NCBI GenBank assembly: GCA_964564625.1
Contig: CAZMBE010000007.1
Coordinates: forward strand, 39,438 to 103,437
Source of the DNA: UBA2185 sp964564625
GTDB taxonomy: Bacteria; Desulfobacterota; Syntrophia; Syntrophales; UBA2185
DNA: 64,000 nt
Direction: 5' to 3'
Of the stretch, positions 45,294 to 54,692 are shown piece after piece. The notes below the pieces were generated by a model. That model saw nothing but the letters and a program-made list of their open reading frames with translations. It ran no database searches and had not been told where the DNA came from. Positions within the stretch are counted from its first letter, which is position 1, and every line of letters starts with the position of its first letter. The position numbers and the translations under genes were made by a program.

Positions 45294-46079
45294 TTGACTG
45301 AATTCATAGAAAAAATCGGCAAAATCAGCATGAACGCGACGGCGACGTTCCGTGATATCCTTTTTTTCGCCTTCACAATTTTAGCAAGGATTTTTCGTAA
45401 AAAAACATACAGCAGTGCCATGAAGATGGTTCTCGTGAATCAGATATACTTTACGTCTGTGCAGATTTTACCCCTGTTCACGGTACTTTCAATCATCCTT
45501 GGTTCTTTTCTTATTGGTATTGTTCTTCAAATCATCAAAGACTTGGGCCTTGCCGAATATCTCGGCCGCATCCTGATGGGTCTGGTCGTTACAGAGATTT
45601 CGCCGTTTGTTACCGTTCTTCTCGTTGCCCTTCGCTCAAGTTCGGCCATGAATGCAGAAATTGCCGTGATGAAGGTAAACAAGGAATTACGGACACTTGA
45701 TACCTACAACATCGATGTCATTGATTACCTTTTTGTACCGCGGATCATAAACGGGGTCGTGTCCGTTGTCCTCCTCAGCGCTCTTTTCTCCATTCTCGCA
45801 TTGACAAGCGGCATGATCTTTTCAAAATTGATTTTTGGAATGAGCTTTGATGTGTATACAAATGTTTTGTTAAAATCTGCTGATATTTATGATATAGATA
45901 TTTACCTTATAAAATGCTGTATATTTGGCTTTTTCATAACGTTAATTCCCATACGTTCCGGGTTAAGCGCTTCCGACGACCTCACCAGCATTCCCATTGC
46001 GGTATTGCAGGGTATGGTTAATGTCTTTATCGCTATCATTTTCATAGAGGTGCTCTCATTAATTCTCATTTCTCTATAA
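45294..46079 (+). CDS. mlaE: MlaE-like ABC permease
   Basis: A 261-residue MlaE-family permease for phospholipid transport across the envelope. The family core is visible but divergent: GRILMGLVVTEISPFVTVLLVALRSSSAMNAEIAVMKVNKELRTLDTYNIDVIDYLFVPRII, by position about 90-150, where classic MlaE has GRxGSAIAAELGTM and EQIDAL. About five membrane segments are seen. TTG 45294 has AAAGGG seven bases upstream. It is the first gene of a four-gene operon with a degenerate ATPase, an MCE protein and a lipoprotein. Confidence 0.82.
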   Translation: MTEFIEKIGKISMNATATFRDILFFAFTILARIFRKKTYSSAMKMVLVNQIYFTSVQILPLFTVLSIILGSFLIGIVLQIIKDLGLAEYLGRILMGLVVTEISPFVTVLLVALRSSSAMNAEIAVMKVNKELRTLDTYNIDVIDYLFVPRIINGVVSVVLLSALFSILALTSGMIFSKLIFGMSFDVYTNVLLKSADIYDIDIYLIKCCIFGFFITLIPIRSGLSASDDLTSIPIAVLQGMVNVFIAIIFIEVLSLILISL

Positions 46080-46153
46080 GACTATTTGAAAATGAAGTTA
46101 TACTCGAAAAGGAGCTCTCCCTCTTCACCGAGAAAAATAAACAAAACCTGGGA

Positions 46154-46546
46154 TTGATTTCTCTGGATGCCCCGCTTATCTCGAACCTGGATGTGTGGAT
46201 TAATATTGCGCTCATTAAGCAGTACCATGAAAATTTACCAAACATAAAAGCGAAAAGCATAGCCCTGCACTTCCTGCAAAGATACGGGATGGAACATATT
46301 GCCGATAAACGAAACGCCGTGCTAACGAATAAAGAGCGCTTTATTGTCATGCTCCTGCGGGCTGTCATGGTGCGAGATGCTCTTATTGTGTTGGATAGGC
46401 CATTCATGATTATTCCGGATATACATGATGATCGCTTTATCTATGATTCGCTGCAACTCATCAGCGATTCGTTTAAAGAATGTCATATATTTGATTATAA
46501 ATGGTTTGAAGAAAGATACGGGATTATGAATGCTGAAAAAAACTGA
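46154..46546 (+). CDS. Degenerate MlaF-like ABC ATPase lacking the P-loop
   Basis: At least 130 residues that stand where mlaF should be, between mlaE and mlaD. The sequence follows the second half of an MlaF-type ATPase, but the catalytic parts are gone. There is no Walker A, no Q-loop Gln, LTNKERF stands for LSGGxxR, and Walker B reads ALIVLDRPF with Arg in place of the catalytic Glu. The switch His is not seen. The frame is open back to 46022, and residues before TTG 46154 (IRLFENEVILEKELSLFTEK) still look like an ABC N-terminus. An ATT at 46058 behind AGAGG is a possible start. The frame is intact, so a structural role is possible. Confidence 0.6.
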   Translation: MISLDAPLISNLDVWINIALIKQYHENLPNIKAKSIALHFLQRYGMEHIADKRNAVLTNKERFIVMLLRAVMVRDALIVLDRPFMIIPDIHDDRFIYDSLQLISDSFKECHIFDYKWFEERYGIMNAEKN

Positions 46547-47441
46547 GTTCAAAGTCGGATTATTTGTAGTAATTGCATCCGTATTAATTGTAGCCTCTAT
46601 CGCATACCTTGCGTACAGCAAAGGCCTTTTCACAAGAGAACATACATTTATCCTTTCCTCGACAACCGGCGAAGATCTCTCGGAAGGCATGCCCGTACTC
46701 TTTTCCGGCTACAGAATCGGCAGGGTGGGAAAGCTGGAACTCAATGAAAAGGGAATACTCCTTATCACAATAAGTATCCCGGAACCGCATGATCAGTGGA
46801 TCAGGTCAAACAGCACCTTCAGCCTCTACAAACCCTTGATAGGCTCCTCCCGGCTAATCGTTACTACAAACGATTTGAGCAGTCCGTCCCTGTCTCCGGG
46901 AACCATCCCTGAAATAACAATAATCAATGATATCAACGAAACGATAAAAAAGGTTCAGCCTACTCTTGAGAAAATAGACGAAGTTGTTACAAACATTGAA
47001 AGAATTACGGGAAATCTTGCTGATCCCCAGGGGGATGTGAATAGAATTCTCAGGAATACGGAAAAGCTCACCGCAAACCTGTCGAAAAAAGAAACGTTTA
47101 TCGAGATGGCCACAGGCAATCCCGAGAGCGCAAAATCTGTCAATGAATCGTTGAAAAAGGTTAAAGACATCCTTGTAAAAACGGATGAACAACTATATGG
47201 CGACGACGGCACACTCCCTTTAATCAGAAAAATCCTCAAAGATATTATCGTGAAACTTGAAAAACTTAATGCCGCTCTGGATAACGTCGTTAAAATCAGC
47301 GCGGATACGTCTGATTCGACAAAAGATTTAAAACTATTAAGAGCCGAAATCGATTCAACAGTCACATCCATAGGCAAATTGGTGAAGGACCTGGATAAAA
47401 TACTACCTTCTAAAAAAGAGCCGGAAATAAAACTCCCATGA
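46530..47441 (+). CDS. mlaD: MlaD-like MCE protein
   Basis: A 303-residue MCE-domain protein of the MlaD type, anchored by one N-terminal helix (about 8-28) with the MCE domain in the periplasm (about 37-120; SSTTGEDLSEGMPVLFSGYRIGRV). A long helical C-terminal part (about 135-300, rich in VTNIERIT and LEKL type heptads) could form a shaft or oligomerise. It overlaps the degenerate ATPase gene by 17 bases, and the lipoprotein ATG overlaps its stop, so all are translationally coupled. Confidence 0.87.
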   Translation: MLKKTEFKVGLFVVIASVLIVASIAYLAYSKGLFTREHTFILSSTTGEDLSEGMPVLFSGYRIGRVGKLELNEKGILLITISIPEPHDQWIRSNSTFSLYKPLIGSSRLIVTTNDLSSPSLSPGTIPEITIINDINETIKKVQPTLEKIDEVVTNIERITGNLADPQGDVNRILRNTEKLTANLSKKETFIEMATGNPESAKSVNESLKKVKDILVKTDEQLYGDDGTLPLIRKILKDIIVKLEKLNAALDNVVKISADTSDSTKDLKLLRAEIDSTVTSIGKLVKDLDKILPSKKEPEIKLP

Positions 47442-48103
47442 AAAAAAATGTTATTCTGCTGATTATTGTTATTTCATTCTTAGGTTGCGGCGGTTCGAAA
47501 CAAATTCCCGATTGGATTAACGATTCTTTTAATAATCTGGAAAGTTTCAAAGAAAACTATGTAAGCGGCAAGGACCGTATTGCTGAGGTACAATTCAAAA
47601 AAGCCATTGACGAGATTAAAAAGAGCGGGCGGCTGGAAATTCTCGGGAAGGCCTATCTGACGAAATACGCAGTACACATTGCCGTCCTCGAGAGTTTTGA
47701 TGATACAGACTATCTCACGATAGACGCTCTGCAACCGGTATTGAAAAATCGTACCTTCTATAACTTTTTAAAGGGTTCTTTCGACAGGATTGACGAAAAT
47801 CTCTTACCAAGACAATATGGTGGTGTGATAAAGGTATTTCGCAACGGAAAACCCGGGGATGCTGTACATGAAATATCGAGAATAGAAGATCCCCTTTCAA
47901 AGCTCATTGCCGCTGGAATCCTCATTCAAAAAAATGCCTATGACGAAGAAATTTTAAAAGTTGCCATCGATACCGCTTCACGGAGGGGGTGGAAAAAAGC
48001 ACTCATCGCGTATCTGGAAAAACTTCAATTATTATATGAAAAGAAGAAGGAAACAGAGAAAGCGGTGAACATAACACAGAGAATACAGCTTCTTAAAAAT
48101 TAG
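47438..48103 (+). CDS. Putative lipoprotein of the mla operon
   Basis: A 221-residue protein with a lipoprotein signal: MKKNVILLIIVISFLGCGGS, where FLGC is the lipobox and Cys17 the lipidation site. The mature part is helical (repeated LxxLxxA-type helices) and ends in a coiled-coil-like stretch (YEKKKETEKAVNITQRI). I do not recognise a named family. Its ATG overlaps the mlaD stop (ATGA), which ties it to lipid transport; an outer-membrane MlaA-type partner is not evident from sequence. Confidence 0.8.
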   Translation: MKKNVILLIIVISFLGCGGSKQIPDWINDSFNNLESFKENYVSGKDRIAEVQFKKAIDEIKKSGRLEILGKAYLTKYAVHIAVLESFDDTDYLTIDALQPVLKNRTFYNFLKGSFDRIDENLLPRQYGGVIKVFRNGKPGDAVHEISRIEDPLSKLIAAGILIQKNAYDEEILKVAIDTASRRGWKKALIAYLEKLQLLYEKKKETEKAVNITQRIQLLKN

Positions 48104-48144
48104 CTGTGTTACGATATGTACATTCCAGGTTACAGGAGGGAAAT

Positions 48145-48510
48145 ATGGCAGAGGAAATAGAGAAGAAGGAGTCTAAAGAAGTAAAATCATTAGAGAAAAT
48201 GACGGTCAAGGAACTCAAAGCGATTGCCATGGAAATTCCGCGTTCCGTTGCTGTCCATGATATGAAAAAAGATGAACTGATAGAGTTTATCAGGGAGGCA
48301 AGAGGGATCACTGAACAAGCACCTGCGAAGGTAGTGAAAGAGGTTGCAGAAAAAATCACACTAAGTAAAAGCGAGATAAAAAGTGCAATAAAACAGCTTA
48401 AGGAAGAAAAAAAGGCAGCCCAGGCTGCAAATAACAGGAAGAAAACAGATTTTCTGCGCCGCCGGATCAGTCATTTAAAAAAACAATCCCGCAGATTGGC
48501 TCATGTGTGA
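48145..48510 (+). CDS. Small protein with a Rho N-terminal-like domain
   Basis: A 121-residue, highly charged protein. KMTVKELKAIAMEIPRSVAVHDMKKDELIEFIREA (about 19-53) resembles the Rho termination factor N-terminal (SAP-like) helix-turn-helix, which binds nucleic acid. The rest is a Lys-rich helix ending in RRRISHLKKQSRRLAHV. It starts at ATG 48145 with AGGAGGG upstream. It follows the mla operon by 41 bases, but no functional link is evident. Confidence 0.7.
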   Translation: MAEEIEKKESKEVKSLEKMTVKELKAIAMEIPRSVAVHDMKKDELIEFIREARGITEQAPAKVVKEVAEKITLSKSEIKSAIKQLKEEKKAAQAANNRKKTDFLRRRISHLKKQSRRLAHV

Positions 48511-48575
48511 AGTAACTCGTGTTCTGCAATAGAGGATACCGATAGATAATTGTACCGTAATGGAATGGTTACCGG

Positions 48576-49220
48576 TCACACAATACGAGCATAGCGGGTC
48601 CAACTTGTGATGTTCCAGGCAGGATCCATTGAAGAAATTTTCCTATCGTCAAAGGGATTGAGACCGCACTTTCGCGCGAAATAACGGTGGAACGCGACAC
48701 ATCCCGTCAATTCGGGATGAAACACGGTAACGAGCACGTCGGAACTCTCCGCAGCAGCAATGTAGTCATCCATCTGAAGCAGTACGTTCACCCCCTGACC
48801 TGTCCGTAAGATCTTTGGCGCCCGGATGAATGTGAGGGGTATGGTTTGTGGCGCGACCCGGGGAATGTTCGCTTCGCACACGAAACTATCCAACTGGCTC
48901 CCAAAACTGTTGCGTTCAATTTCTATATCAATCAGCCCGAGATGGGGTGGTTCACCAACGACGGATCTGGCAAGGAGAATGGCTCCGGCACAGGTCCCCC
49001 ATATTTTCATCCCCCGCCGGAATTCTTGGAGAATAACGTCTTCCATATCGAATATACGCAGCAACCGGGATATGCATGTGCTTTCACCACCCGGTATGAT
49101 CAAACCGGCAAGGTTTTTAAAATCATTCTGCTTTTTCACGGGCATACCGGGAATGCCTAAACGCTCCAGGTGATCTAAATGTTCAACGACACCACCCTGA
49201 AGATTGAGAACGCCGATCAT
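48576..49220 (-). CDS. pdxT: PdxT, glutaminase of PLP synthase
   Basis: PdxT frees ammonia from glutamine for PdxS in the DXP-independent vitamin B6 pathway. The 214-residue class I amidotransferase has GVLNLQGGVVEHL, IPGGEST, the nucleophile IWGTCAGAI and the His-x-Glu of VTVFHPEL. A C-terminal tail (after about 195) extends beyond the usual end. The start is five bases from the pdxS stop, so pdxS-pdxT are one operon. Confidence 0.94.
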   Translation of the reverse strand: MIGVLNLQGGVVEHLDHLERLGIPGMPVKKQNDFKNLAGLIIPGGESTCISRLLRIFDMEDVILQEFRRGMKIWGTCAGAILLARSVVGEPPHLGLIDIEIERNSFGSQLDSFVCEANIPRVAPQTIPLTFIRAPKILRTGQGVNVLLQMDDYIAAAESSDVLVTVFHPELTGCVAFHRYFARKCGLNPFDDRKISSMDPAWNITSWTRYARIV

Positions 49221-49224
49221 TCAG

Positions 49225-50106
49225 TTACCATCCCCGCCCCGCTAAACGCTGCCCCTCCGGGATTTCAGATATTTCAAGCCCTGGCATTGCCTCACCAAGT
49301 CCCATGGAGGCTTCCAGTACTTTGGCCGGGTCATTGTAATATGCCGTTGCCTTGACAATTGCCCGGGCGCGTACTGCAGGATTTTCCGACTTGAAGATAC
49401 CCGACCCCACGAAGATTCCGTCACACCCCAACTGCATCATCAACGCAGCATCAGCAGGTGTTGCGATACCGCCGGCGGCGAAATTTACCACCGGAAGACG
49501 CCCAAGTTCACGCACCGTGAGGGCAAGTTCATAGGGCAAGCCGTTTGCCTTTGCGTACCCGGTAACCTCTTCTAACGGCATGGTGATAAGTTGCCTGATT
49601 TCGCGGTTCATCGTACGGATATGGCGGACCGCCTCGACAACATTCCCCGTTCCCGCTTCTCCTTTCGTACGGATCATGGCAGCACCTTCTGCTATGCGGC
49701 GAAGGGCCTCTCCCAAATTGCGAGCGCCGCAGACAAAGGGAATAGTAAATTTAGCCTTGTCGATATGACATTCTTCATCAGCAGGTGTTAATACCTCGCT
49801 CTCGTCAATGTAGTCGATTTTCAGTGATTCCAATATCTGGGCTTCGACAAAGTGACCAATCCTTGCTTTGGCCATGACAGGGATCGACAAAGCCTTTTTA
49901 ATCTCCACAATCATTGCGGGATCAGACATTCTGGCCACGCCCCCCTGTTTGCGGATGTCCGCCGGGACTCTCTCAAGAGCCATTACGGCGACGGCGCCTG
50001 CCTCTTCGGCGATCTTCGCCTGTTCCACATTGGTGACATCCATGATGACGCCGCCTTTTAACATTTGGGCCAGTTGAACATTCAGTTCATATCTTTTTTT
50101 ATCCAC
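49225..50106 (-). CDS. pdxS: PdxS, pyridoxal 5'-phosphate synthase
   Basis: PdxS condenses ribose 5-phosphate, glyceraldehyde 3-phosphate and ammonia to PLP. The 293-residue barrel shows the N-terminal GGVIMDVTNVEQAKIAEEAGAVAVMALERVPADIR (about 18-52), KARIGHFVEAQIL with the second active Lys, EVLTPADEECHIDK, CGARNLGEALRRIAEGAAMIRTKGEAGTGNV, and the C-terminal FAAGGIATPADAALMMQLGCDG. With pdxT it gives a complete PLP synthase. Confidence 0.96.
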   Translation of the reverse strand: MDKKRYELNVQLAQMLKGGVIMDVTNVEQAKIAEEAGAVAVMALERVPADIRKQGGVARMSDPAMIVEIKKALSIPVMAKARIGHFVEAQILESLKIDYIDESEVLTPADEECHIDKAKFTIPFVCGARNLGEALRRIAEGAAMIRTKGEAGTGNVVEAVRHIRTMNREIRQLITMPLEEVTGYAKANGLPYELALTVRELGRLPVVNFAAGGIATPADAALMMQLGCDGIFVGSGIFKSENPAVRARAIVKATAYYNDPAKVLEASMGLGEAMPGLEISEIPEGQRLAGRGW

Positions 50107-50256
50107 CTTATTGTGCCTCCCTTACCCTGTCGCTAGTTCAGGGTATCTGAGTATTTTTCTAAGTTTATTGCGTTTACAATGAAGTAATGTATCATTTTCT
50201 TATAAATTATATCATTGTCAAGAAGAATTATTAAAGGTCACGAACCAGCATAAAGA

Positions 50257-51036
50257 TTACCATGTTATTCTCGTTTTCACATCATGTTCGTGAAGATGTG
50301 TCTTAATCTGTGAAATTGTGTAATATCTATAATGAACCAGGGAGGCGATGAGAGCGGCGTCTGCTTTACCCTGCGTCAGAACTTCAACGAGGTGCTCTGG
50401 TTTTCCTGCCCCTCCGGAAGCGATAACAGGGATACGGACATTCGTCGATATGAGATGGGTCAGTTCAATCTCATATCCTTCCTGCGTGCCGTCGGCATCG
50501 ATGGAATTCAGACAGATTTCTCCTGCCCCGAGGTTTTCCGCCTCTTTCGCCCACCACAGGGCATCGATTCCTGTATACACCCGCCCGCCATGAATAACCA
50601 TTTCATATCCCGAGGGGATTTTTATACTTGGCCCTACCTTCTTGACATCCATTCCCAGAACGACACACTGGCTACCAAAAGCCCTGGCGCCCTCCGAGAT
50701 AAGAGGCGGATTTTTAATAGCCTCAGAGTTAATGCTGATTTTTTCAGCGCCTGCGAGAATAACGCTCCTCATGTCTTCAACAGTCCGAATGCCGCCGCCA
50801 ACGGAGAAAGGAATGAAAATGGTCTCTGCCACTCTTCTAACCACGTCGATCATGATGTCGCGCCCATCGGATGAGGCCGTGATGTCATAAAAGACAATTT
50901 CATCCGCGCCTTGTTCATAGTACTCCCGCGCTGCTTCAACAGGATCGCCGATGTCGATGTTGCCCTCGAATTTAACGCCTTTCGTCAGCTTTCCGTCACG
51001 GACGTCCAGACAGGGAATGATTCGTTTACTTAGCAT
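50257..51036 (-). CDS. hisF: Imidazole glycerol phosphate synthase subunit HisF
   Basis: HisF closes the imidazole ring in histidine synthesis using ammonia from HisH. The 259-residue barrel starts MLSKRIIPCLDVRDG, with catalytic Asp11, then GVKFEGNIDIGDPVEAA, PFSVGGGIRTVEDMRSVILAGAEKISINSEA, and the second phosphate site VIASGGAGKPEHLVEVL. ATG 51036 overlaps the hisH stop by 11 bases; an ATG three codons upstream is possible. Confidence 0.95.
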   Translation of the reverse strand: MLSKRIIPCLDVRDGKLTKGVKFEGNIDIGDPVEAAREYYEQGADEIVFYDITASSDGRDIMIDVVRRVAETIFIPFSVGGGIRTVEDMRSVILAGAEKISINSEAIKNPPLISEGARAFGSQCVVLGMDVKKVGPSIKIPSGYEMVIHGGRVYTGIDALWWAKEAENLGAGEICLNSIDADGTQEGYEIELTHLISTNVRIPVIASGGAGKPEHLVEVLTQGKADAALIASLVHYRYYTISQIKTHLHEHDVKTRITW

Positions 51037-51661
51037 AGTGACCATCCCATTGGACGAAGTTGGCCAGTATTTGAAGCCCCGGTCTTCCGCTTTTCTCCGG
51101 ATGAAATTGAACAGCCACCAAATTTCTCCGGGCTATGGCAGCGCAGAAATTATGTCCATAATCGGTCCATCCAACAACCAATCGGTCATCCGCGGGCGCG
51201 GGGTAATACGAATGGACGAAGTAAAATTCAGAATTATCGGGCAGTCCCTGGAATACGGGGTGATTTTTTTGGAACGCCACATGATTCCACCCCATGTGTG
51301 GGACTTTCAGAAACATACCTTCATGCTGCAGATCCTTGGGGAAGCGCTTTACGGCACCCGGTATAATGCCCAGGCATTTTGTTTCATTCTCTTCACTATA
51401 GTCAAAAATCACCTGGGTGCCGAGGCAAATTCCTAAAAGCGGCTTCCCCTGCCGCACCCATTCCGATATCCACTGATCCAGTTTATTCTGGCGCAGATTC
51501 GCCATCGCATCTCCCGCCGCACCAACGCCAGGGAAGATGATATGGGTCGACTGATTCAATATGTCCGGGTTATCGCTGATCTCACAAGGCTCCTTTAAAT
51601 AACGGAGAGCTCTCGCTACGCTGGTCAGATTCCCCGCCCGGTAATCAACAATACCAATCAT
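51026..51661 (-). CDS. hisH: Imidazole glycerol phosphate synthase subunit HisH
   Basis: HisH supplies ammonia to HisF. The 211-residue class I amidotransferase has IGIVDYRAGNL, IFPGVGAAGDAM, the nucleophile LLGICLGTQV, VPHMGWN, and the His-Glu pair in VQFHPEKSGRPG. It overlaps hisF. No other his gene is nearby, so the rest of the pathway is elsewhere. Confidence 0.95.
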   Translation of the reverse strand: MIGIVDYRAGNLTSVARALRYLKEPCEISDNPDILNQSTHIIFPGVGAAGDAMANLRQNKLDQWISEWVRQGKPLLGICLGTQVIFDYSEENETKCLGIIPGAVKRFPKDLQHEGMFLKVPHMGWNHVAFQKNHPVFQGLPDNSEFYFVHSYYPAPADDRLVVGWTDYGHNFCAAIARRNLVAVQFHPEKSGRPGLQILANFVQWDGHYAK

Positions 51662-51746
51662 ATTTCTCTTCTCAATCAAAATACATGGAAAGATGCCTGT
51701 TCATTAGAAAACGCACTAAACCAAACTTTTATACGATGTGCAACAT

Positions 51747-52685
51747 TCATTCCATCGTGAAATAAATACCCTGGTGCGTGTTTCTCCTGTCAAGCTCCCT
51801 ATCGATGGAATTCAATACATCCATCTTATTGACAGCCCATTGTGGGGCGAGAAAAATATCCCGGTAGCCGTCCGCGGTCAGCCGCTGTATAACCATCTCC
51901 GGCGGCAGTATCTCCAGAACATCACATACAATCCGTACATAATCGTCCTTTTCCAGGAGGGAAATCTTTCCCTCTTGATAGAGATCACCCATCTTCGTTC
52001 CCCTGAGGGCGAGGAGCAGATGAATTTTAATCCCGTGAATCGGGAGGCGTGCAAGCATCCGTGCTGTTTCCAGCATATCTTCCCTCGTCTCCCCCGGCAG
52101 ACCGATGATGATATGGGTGCAAATATGTACATTTTTGTCCGAAGCCCTTTTTACAGCATCTTTAAAGGTGTCTGCCATATGCCCCCTGTTGATGAACCGC
52201 AATGTCCGGTCATGGATCGTCTGGAGCCCCAATTCAAGCCACACATGGGTTCGTCTCGCATAGTCCTGAATAAGATTCATCACACCATCAGGAACACAAT
52301 CGGGGCGTGTGCCGATTGAAAGGCCGATAACATCCTCCTCCGCCAGGGCTTCGTCATACAGTTTCTTCAGTTTTTCGACAGGGCCGTAGGTATTGGTAAA
52401 GGTCTGAAAATAAGCGATAAACTTTCCCGCGTTTCTGTGCGTTGTGTAGTACTCCTTACCCCTGTGTATCTGCTCAGCCACGGAAGGGAGTTCCCCTGCC
52501 TGCCGCAGGCGAGAGCCACGGCCGTCGCAATAGATGCATCCCCCAGTTGATACGACGCCGTCACGGTTCGGACAGGTGAATCCGGCGTCAATCGGGAGCT
52601 TGTACACCCTGCACCCGAACCGGTTGCGCCAGAAGCTCTTCAGATCGTAATATCGTTTTGTGTTATGCCAAAAATCCGGTTTCAC
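51747..52685 (-). CDS. Radical SAM protein, TIGR01212/YhcC family
   Basis: A 312-residue radical SAM protein of the TIGR01212 (YhcC) family, whose role is not known. The cluster motif is the long-spaced form: Cys in FTCPNRDG, then GGCIYCDGRGS. YFQTFTNTYGPVEKLKKLYDEAL, LSIGTRPDC, VWLELGLQTIHDRTLRFINRGH and THIIIGLPGETREDML follow as in the family. GTG 52685 has GAGGA six bases upstream. Confidence 0.9.
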   Translation of the reverse strand: MKPDFWHNTKRYYDLKSFWRNRFGCRVYKLPIDAGFTCPNRDGVVSTGGCIYCDGRGSRLRQAGELPSVAEQIHRGKEYYTTHRNAGKFIAYFQTFTNTYGPVEKLKKLYDEALAEEDVIGLSIGTRPDCVPDGVMNLIQDYARRTHVWLELGLQTIHDRTLRFINRGHMADTFKDAVKRASDKNVHICTHIIIGLPGETREDMLETARMLARLPIHGIKIHLLLALRGTKMGDLYQEGKISLLEKDDYVRIVCDVLEILPPEMVIQRLTADGYRDIFLAPQWAVNKMDVLNSIDRELDRRNTHQGIYFTME

Positions 52686-52784
52686 CAAGAGTCCTCATTT
52701 TTTATTGTATTTTCACAATCAATAATTATATACAATATAGTAGGATTTTCAATCATTATGAACTCAATGTAAAAGGTTGGTTGT

Positions 52785-54683
52785 TTGGAAAGAAATTACG
52801 ATATCATCGTGGTCGGGGGCGGTCATGCCGGATGTGAGGCGGCACTTGCGGCGTCTCGGATGGGCTGCTCCACGATCATGTTCAATATTAACCTCGACTC
52901 TATCGCCCTCATGTCCTGCAATCCCGCCATCGGGGGCCTCGCCAAGGGCCAGCTTGTCAAGGAGGTTGACGCCCTGGGGGGAGAAATGGGGAAGATCGCG
53001 GATAAAACCGCCGTCCACTTCCGCCTCTTGAATGCATCAAAAGGGCCCGCCGTGCAGTCGTCGCGCTTCCAGTGTGATAAACAGCTTTACCGGCTGACCA
53101 TGAAAACCATTGTCGAGAAGGAAAAGAATCTCCATCTCCGCCAGACCCTCATCGACCGCCTCATTGTCGAGGATGGGAAAGTCGTTGGCGTTGAAGATCA
53201 TATCGGCGTCTTCTATCGCGGGAAAGCGGTGATCATCACTACGGGGACTTTTTTAAACGGCCTGATCCATATCGGCACCGTGCATTACCCTGCGGGGAGG
53301 GCCGGTGAGATGGCATCCCTCCGACTTGCGGAGTCATTGAGAGGGTTTGGTTTTGAAATGGGCCGGATGAAGACAGGCACACCGCCGAGATTGCGGGCTT
53401 CCACAATCGATTTTTCGCGGCTCGAACGCCAGGACAGCGACCCCGATCCGGAGCCCTTTTCCTTCACTACGGAAAAGCTCAGGGAAGAGCGGCTTCCTTC
53501 ATATTTTTCCGCGACGACGAAGGAAACCCATCGCCTCATCAGGGAAAACATTATGCTCTCCCCCCTCTACTCAGGAACGATCAAAGGGGTAAGCGCCCGC
53601 TACTGCCCCTCTCTGGAAGATAAGGTGATGCGTTTTTCCGATAAGGAGAAACATCCCGTCGTCCTTGAATTTGAGGGGCTGGAAACGGAAGAGATATATG
53701 CCAAAGGTTTGGGTAACAGCATGCCCCAGGACCTTCAGGAGAAAATCTTCCACAGCGTGCCCGGTCTCGAGGAAGCTGAGATCATGCGCACGGCCTACGC
53801 CATTGAATATGATTTTGTTCAGCCTACCCAGCTTCGGCAAACCCTCGAAACGAAACTCGTTTCCGGATTGTACCTTGCCGGACAGATCAACGGCACATCA
53901 GGCTATGAAGAAGCTGCCGCCCAGGGACTGTGGGCGGGCATCAACGCAGCGTGTGCAGTGCAGGGGAGACCGCCCTTCATACTTGATCGTTCGGAAGCGT
54001 ACATGAGCGTCCTCATTGACGATCTCGTAACCAAAGGCGTTGATGAACCATACCGGATGTTCACCTCCCGTGCCGAATACCGCCTGATCCTCAGAGAGGA
54101 TAATGCCACCATCCGCCTTATGGGGAAAGGACATGATCTGGGTCTGATTTCCCGTGATCATTATAATCGTCTAATGGAGAAGGTTCGCCAGGTTGACGAA
54201 GGAATTAAAAACCTGTCACGCATTAAAATTTATCCCTCCGCAGATGTTAATGCAACGCTTGAGACAATGGGAACCCCGCCGATAAAGAATCCCGTAACCC
54301 TCTATCAGCTCCTGAAAAGATACGAAATACACTACGATGATTTGAAAGTTTTTGAGGGATGGGCGGCAATAAACGATAAACTGGTGAAACGGCAGATCGA
54401 AATTGAGGCAAAATATGAGGGTTACATCAAGAGGCAGATTGATGCCGTCCGGAAAATGAAAGAACTGGAGGGGAAAAAAATCCCAAGGGATCTGGATTAT
54501 GGCTCTGTCCAGGGACTTTCCACAGAATTGAAGATGAAGCTGAAAAAGGTGGAACCTGTCACTATCGGACAGGCGGAACGCATACCGGGAATGACCCAGG
54601 CCGCGATTACCGCCATTCTGATTACAATGAAAAAGATGGAGTTGGCGGCGGCTGAAAAGAAAGATAAAGCCCTCTCACACTAA
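52785..54683 (+). CDS. mnmG: MnmG (GidA), tRNA U34 modification
   Basis: MnmG with MnmE puts the carboxymethylaminomethyl group on U34 of several tRNAs. The 632-residue FAD protein starts DIIVVGGGHAGCEAALAASRMG (FAD-binding Rossmann), then SCNPAIGGLAKGQLVKEVDALGG, GRMKTGTPPRL, YCPSLEDKV, and GLYLAGQINGTSGYEEAAAQGL, all signature motifs. The C-terminal helical domain ends in the MnmE-binding region. TTG 52785 has AAAGG eight bases upstream; mnmE is not nearby. Confidence 0.95.
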   Translation: MERNYDIIVVGGGHAGCEAALAASRMGCSTIMFNINLDSIALMSCNPAIGGLAKGQLVKEVDALGGEMGKIADKTAVHFRLLNASKGPAVQSSRFQCDKQLYRLTMKTIVEKEKNLHLRQTLIDRLIVEDGKVVGVEDHIGVFYRGKAVIITTGTFLNGLIHIGTVHYPAGRAGEMASLRLAESLRGFGFEMGRMKTGTPPRLRASTIDFSRLERQDSDPDPEPFSFTTEKLREERLPSYFSATTKETHRLIRENIMLSPLYSGTIKGVSARYCPSLEDKVMRFSDKEKHPVVLEFEGLETEEIYAKGLGNSMPQDLQEKIFHSVPGLEEAEIMRTAYAIEYDFVQPTQLRQTLETKLVSGLYLAGQINGTSGYEEAAAQGLWAGINAACAVQGRPPFILDRSEAYMSVLIDDLVTKGVDEPYRMFTSRAEYRLILREDNATIRLMGKGHDLGLISRDHYNRLMEKVRQVDEGIKNLSRIKIYPSADVNATLETMGTPPIKNPVTLYQLLKRYEIHYDDLKVFEGWAAINDKLVKRQIEIEAKYEGYIKRQIDAVRKMKELEGKKIPRDLDYGSVQGLSTELKMKLKKVEPVTIGQAERIPGMTQAAITAILITMKKMELAAAEKKDKALSH

Positions 54684-54692
54684 CCATTTTTC

